Source: Bacillota bacterium
Lineage (GTDB): Bacteria > Bacillota > Bacilli > Bacillales_B > DSM-18226
Length of the DNA: 15,470 bases
NCBI GenBank assembly: GCA_030705665.1
Contig: JAUZQA010000023.1
Span: forward strand, 1-15,470
Direction: 5' to 3'
The notes under the pieces are model-generated. The model was given only the letters and a program-made list of their open reading frames with translations. It was not told the origin of the DNA and ran no database searches. Both the position numbers and the translations under genes were made by a program. Positions 13,471-15,470 of the stretch are shown one piece after another (the stretch's first letter is position 1; each line of letters opens with the position of its first letter).

Positions 13471-15153
13471 GTGATCCGGAAAAGGATTCGTCACCTACAA
13501 CGATACCGTGAAATTGTGAATGCTTTTATTCGCCACGGTTTTGGATTTACTATTAAAGAGTTGGGCCTTTCTGAACTGCTGTCCTTTCCAAAGAGATTTT
13601 TTCCAGAAGGAACGAAAGGTTCATTTAATAAATCGACAGGTGAACGAATTCGACTCTTCCTGGAGGAGCTTGGGCCAACGTTTGTTAAAATTGGCCAGGT
13701 CGCGAGTACACGATATGATGTGCTTCCCGCAGATATTATCTCAGAATTGGAGAATTTGCAGGACCAGGCTCCACCGTTCTCATACGAAATTGTTCAAAAA
13801 ATAATCGAAGATGAACTGGGCCATCCAATTGCAGATCTCTTTAAGGAGTTTAACGAGGATCCCCTTGCTGCTGCATCAATTGGACAAGTACATTACGCAG
13901 TTCTAAAGACAGGAGAGGCCGTAGCAATAAAAATCCAACGTCCAAATATGAAAGGGACGATTGAAACCGATTTGGAGATCCTCCAAGATTTAGCGCTTTT
14001 AGCTGAACAGCGCCTTGACTGGGCAGCACACTATCAAATCAGGGATATTGTAGATGAATTGGCTAAATCTCTCCTTGAAGAATTGGATTATTCAATTGAA
14101 GGGCGGAATTCTGAAAAAATTGCTTATCAGTTCAAGAATGATCCAGGAATTGTTATTCCAAAGGTGTATTGGGAGTACACCACAAAAAAAGTCCTAACAA
14201 TGGAATATGTAGAAGGAATTAAGCTGAATGAAGCTGAAAAGTTGAAAGAGGCTGGGAACAACCCAAAAGAATTAGCGAAAAACGTTGTGAATTCCATACT
14301 TAAACAAATATTAGTTGAAGGCTATTTTCACGGTGATCCGCACCCGGGGAATGTCTTAGCTTTACCAGGTGACAACATTGTTTTTCTTGATTTTGGTATG
14401 GTTGGCCGATTATCTTCAGAAATGAAAAATAATCTCGCCACATTGGTTATTGCCTTGATGAGAAAAAAAACAGATGATGTTGTAAAATCAATTATGCAAA
14501 TGGGAATTGTACCCGAAAATATAGATGTCATGAGCCTAAGAGCTGATGTTGACCGACTATATGAAAAATATTACGATGTTGCCTTAAGTACGACCAGTTT
14601 GGCTCAAGTTATTGGGGATTTATTTGGAGTTGCCTATAGGCATCATATCCGCATTCCCTCTGATTTAACTTTATTAGGGAAGACATTGCTTACGATGGAA
14701 GGGATGGTTGTAAAACTCGACCCAGAAATAAGCATCTTGAAAGTTGCTGAACCATTTGGAAAACGTCTGCTAATGGAACGTTACGATCCAAAAAATGTTG
14801 CAGGAAGCGTCTGGGATCAGCTTTTAGAAATGGGCGGGTTTGTTAATGATTTACCAAAGACCTTAAACGAAATCTCGCTGTTACTAAAAAAGGGGAAAGT
14901 TAAACAAGAAATTTCATTTCCAGATAGTGATAGGATTTTAAATAAACTTAATCGAATAAGCAACCGAATAGCGTTTAGTATCAGTTTGCTATCATTTAGC
15001 ATCATTTTTATGGGTCTCATAATTGGTTCAACGTTATCTGGGAAAACATCAACGTTTCTGTTAAAAATACCTACAGTTGAAATTGGTTTCGGGGTAACCG
15101 TATTTATGTTTTTATTTCTTATATACTCCATTTTTAAGTCGGGAAAATTCTAA
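13471..15153 (+). CDS. UbiB/AarF (ABC1/ADCK) family atypical kinase-like protein
   Basis: This 560-aa protein-kinase-like protein belongs to the UbiB family, known for supporting isoprenoid-quinone synthesis or lipid homeostasis. Family landmarks are the KxGQ motif (Lys73-Gln76, VKIGQVASTR), the Ala-rich loop AAASIGQVH (133-141) replacing the glycine-rich loop, Lys154 in VAIK, the catalytic-loop motif HGDPHPGN (287-294) and DFG (307-309). Two membrane segments at the C-terminus (about 500-520 and 535-556) anchor it, as in bacterial homologs. The GTG start at 13471 follows AAAGGA at 13455-13460. In a menaquinone-using Bacillus the exact role is unsettled. A link with the menaquinol oxidase in this window is only thematic. 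Confidence 0.93.
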   Translation: MIRKRIRHLQRYREIVNAFIRHGFGFTIKELGLSELLSFPKRFFPEGTKGSFNKSTGERIRLFLEELGPTFVKIGQVASTRYDVLPADIISELENLQDQAPPFSYEIVQKIIEDELGHPIADLFKEFNEDPLAAASIGQVHYAVLKTGEAVAIKIQRPNMKGTIETDLEILQDLALLAEQRLDWAAHYQIRDIVDELAKSLLEELDYSIEGRNSEKIAYQFKNDPGIVIPKVYWEYTTKKVLTMEYVEGIKLNEAEKLKEAGNNPKELAKNVVNSILKQILVEGYFHGDPHPGNVLALPGDNIVFLDFGMVGRLSSEMKNNLATLVIALMRKKTDDVVKSIMQMGIVPENIDVMSLRADVDRLYEKYYDVALSTTSLAQVIGDLFGVAYRHHIRIPSDLTLLGKTLLTMEGMVVKLDPEISILKVAEPFGKRLLMERYDPKNVAGSVWDQLLEMGGFVNDLPKTLNEISLLLKKGKVKQEISFPDSDRILNKLNRISNRIAFSISLLSFSIIFMGLIIGSTLSGKTSTFLLKIPTVEIGFGVTVFMFLFLIYSIFKSGKF

Positions 15154-15233
15154 AGTGACTAGTGTTTGCTGGTTGCTTTATTTTTGTATATTTTTTGAAC
15201 TCAAGTGGTCTTCCTTTTTCTATATTTGATTAA

Positions 15234-15242
15234 TGTTATAAT
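15234..15242 (+). promoter_or_regulatory. Extended -10 promoter for the right-edge gene
   Basis: TGTTATAAT (15234-15242) is a perfect TGnTATAAT extended -10 element, about 100 bases ahead of the start at 15340. No good -35 is seen, which extended -10 promoters can tolerate. The leader (from about 15249) begins with three AGCGG repeats (15251-15255, 15263-15267, 15268-15272). Confidence 0.5.
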
Positions 15243-15339
15243 GAAAATATAGCGGTAATAAGAGCGGAGCGGCTGTCTTTTGTTGTTCTGAAAGATTACA
15301 AAGTGTGAAGTCAATCCAAACAGTAAAGGGGTGGTCAGG

Positions 15340-15470
15340 ATGGAAACCTGGAAAAGCCAATTAATGGATGGGATTGAAGATTTACAGCCTTATCTGGAAA
15401 GCAAGGAAATTAATTCATACGAAGCTGTAAAAGAATATTTTAAAAATGTGTTCAGTAATTTTTTAAATGG
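15340..15470 (+). CDS. Hypothetical protein, N-terminal part only (cut by window edge)
   Basis: An open frame starts with ATG at 15340 and runs off the window after 43 codons. It is preceded by AAAGGGGTGG (15325-15334), a good ribosome binding site, and by an extended -10 promoter. The visible product begins METWKSQLMDGIEDLQPYLE and is hydrophilic, mixed charge and probably helical, with no signal peptide. I do not recognise it. The 15154-15339 region before it holds the promoter and leader; I saw no strong terminator for the UbiB-like gene there. Confidence 0.7.
   Translation, partial: METWKSQLMDGIEDLQPYLESKEINSYEAVKEYFKNVFSNFLN

Overview
The window looks like chromosomal DNA from a low-GC Gram-positive bacterium of the Bacillaceae (Bacillus/Neobacillus-like). 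The reasons are AT-rich sequence, strong AGGAGG-type ribosome binding sites, many GTG and TTG starts, U-tract intrinsic terminators, a Bacillus-type aa3 menaquinol oxidase operon (qoxABCD), a PbpA/PbpH-type penicillin-binding protein and a 66-residue Bacillus-type cold-shock protein. No tRNA, rRNA, CRISPR array, transposase or phage gene was seen.

Left part (1-4842), catabolic/accessory. A small unknown minus-strand protein (44-382) is followed by a minus-strand isochorismatase-family hydrolase (638-1201). Divergent from the hydrolase, plus-strand genes encode an aromatic-acid-exporter/FUSC-like membrane protein, an XdhC/CoxI maturation factor, an FAD-binding (CoxM-type) subunit and a double [2Fe-2S] (CoxS-type) subunit. 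The last three form a tight cluster typical of molybdenum hydroxylases (xanthine dehydrogenase, puc-like). The cluster stops at a terminator without the large molybdopterin subunit, so the catalytic subunit must be elsewhere or missing.

Middle part (4837-11034), minus strand. A class B penicillin-binding protein (cell-wall transpeptidase) is followed upstream by the qoxABCD operon for cytochrome aa3-600 menaquinol oxidase. The operon genes overlap or nearly touch (1-nt overlap A/B, 11-nt overlap B/C, 4-nt gap C/D). It ends in a strong hairpin terminator and starts from a recognisable promoter with a roughly 110-nt leader that contains a striking A7/T7 palindrome.

Right part (11132-15470). 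A plus-strand small HesB/IscA-like protein has no cluster cysteines but carries His-rich segments. It is followed by a structured intergenic region ending in a textbook terminator, then an M20D metallo-amidohydrolase. A minus-strand cold-shock protein lies between the amidohydrolase and a divergent UbiB/AarF-type atypical kinase with two C-terminal membrane segments. An unrecognised gene preceded by an extended -10 promoter runs off the right edge.

Most of the window is ordinary Bacillaceae core genome. The points worth a second look are the molybdenum-hydroxylase cluster lacking its large subunit, the Cys-less His-rich A-type protein beside qox, the multi-hairpin intergenic region at 11537-11749, and the structured leaders of qox and csp.
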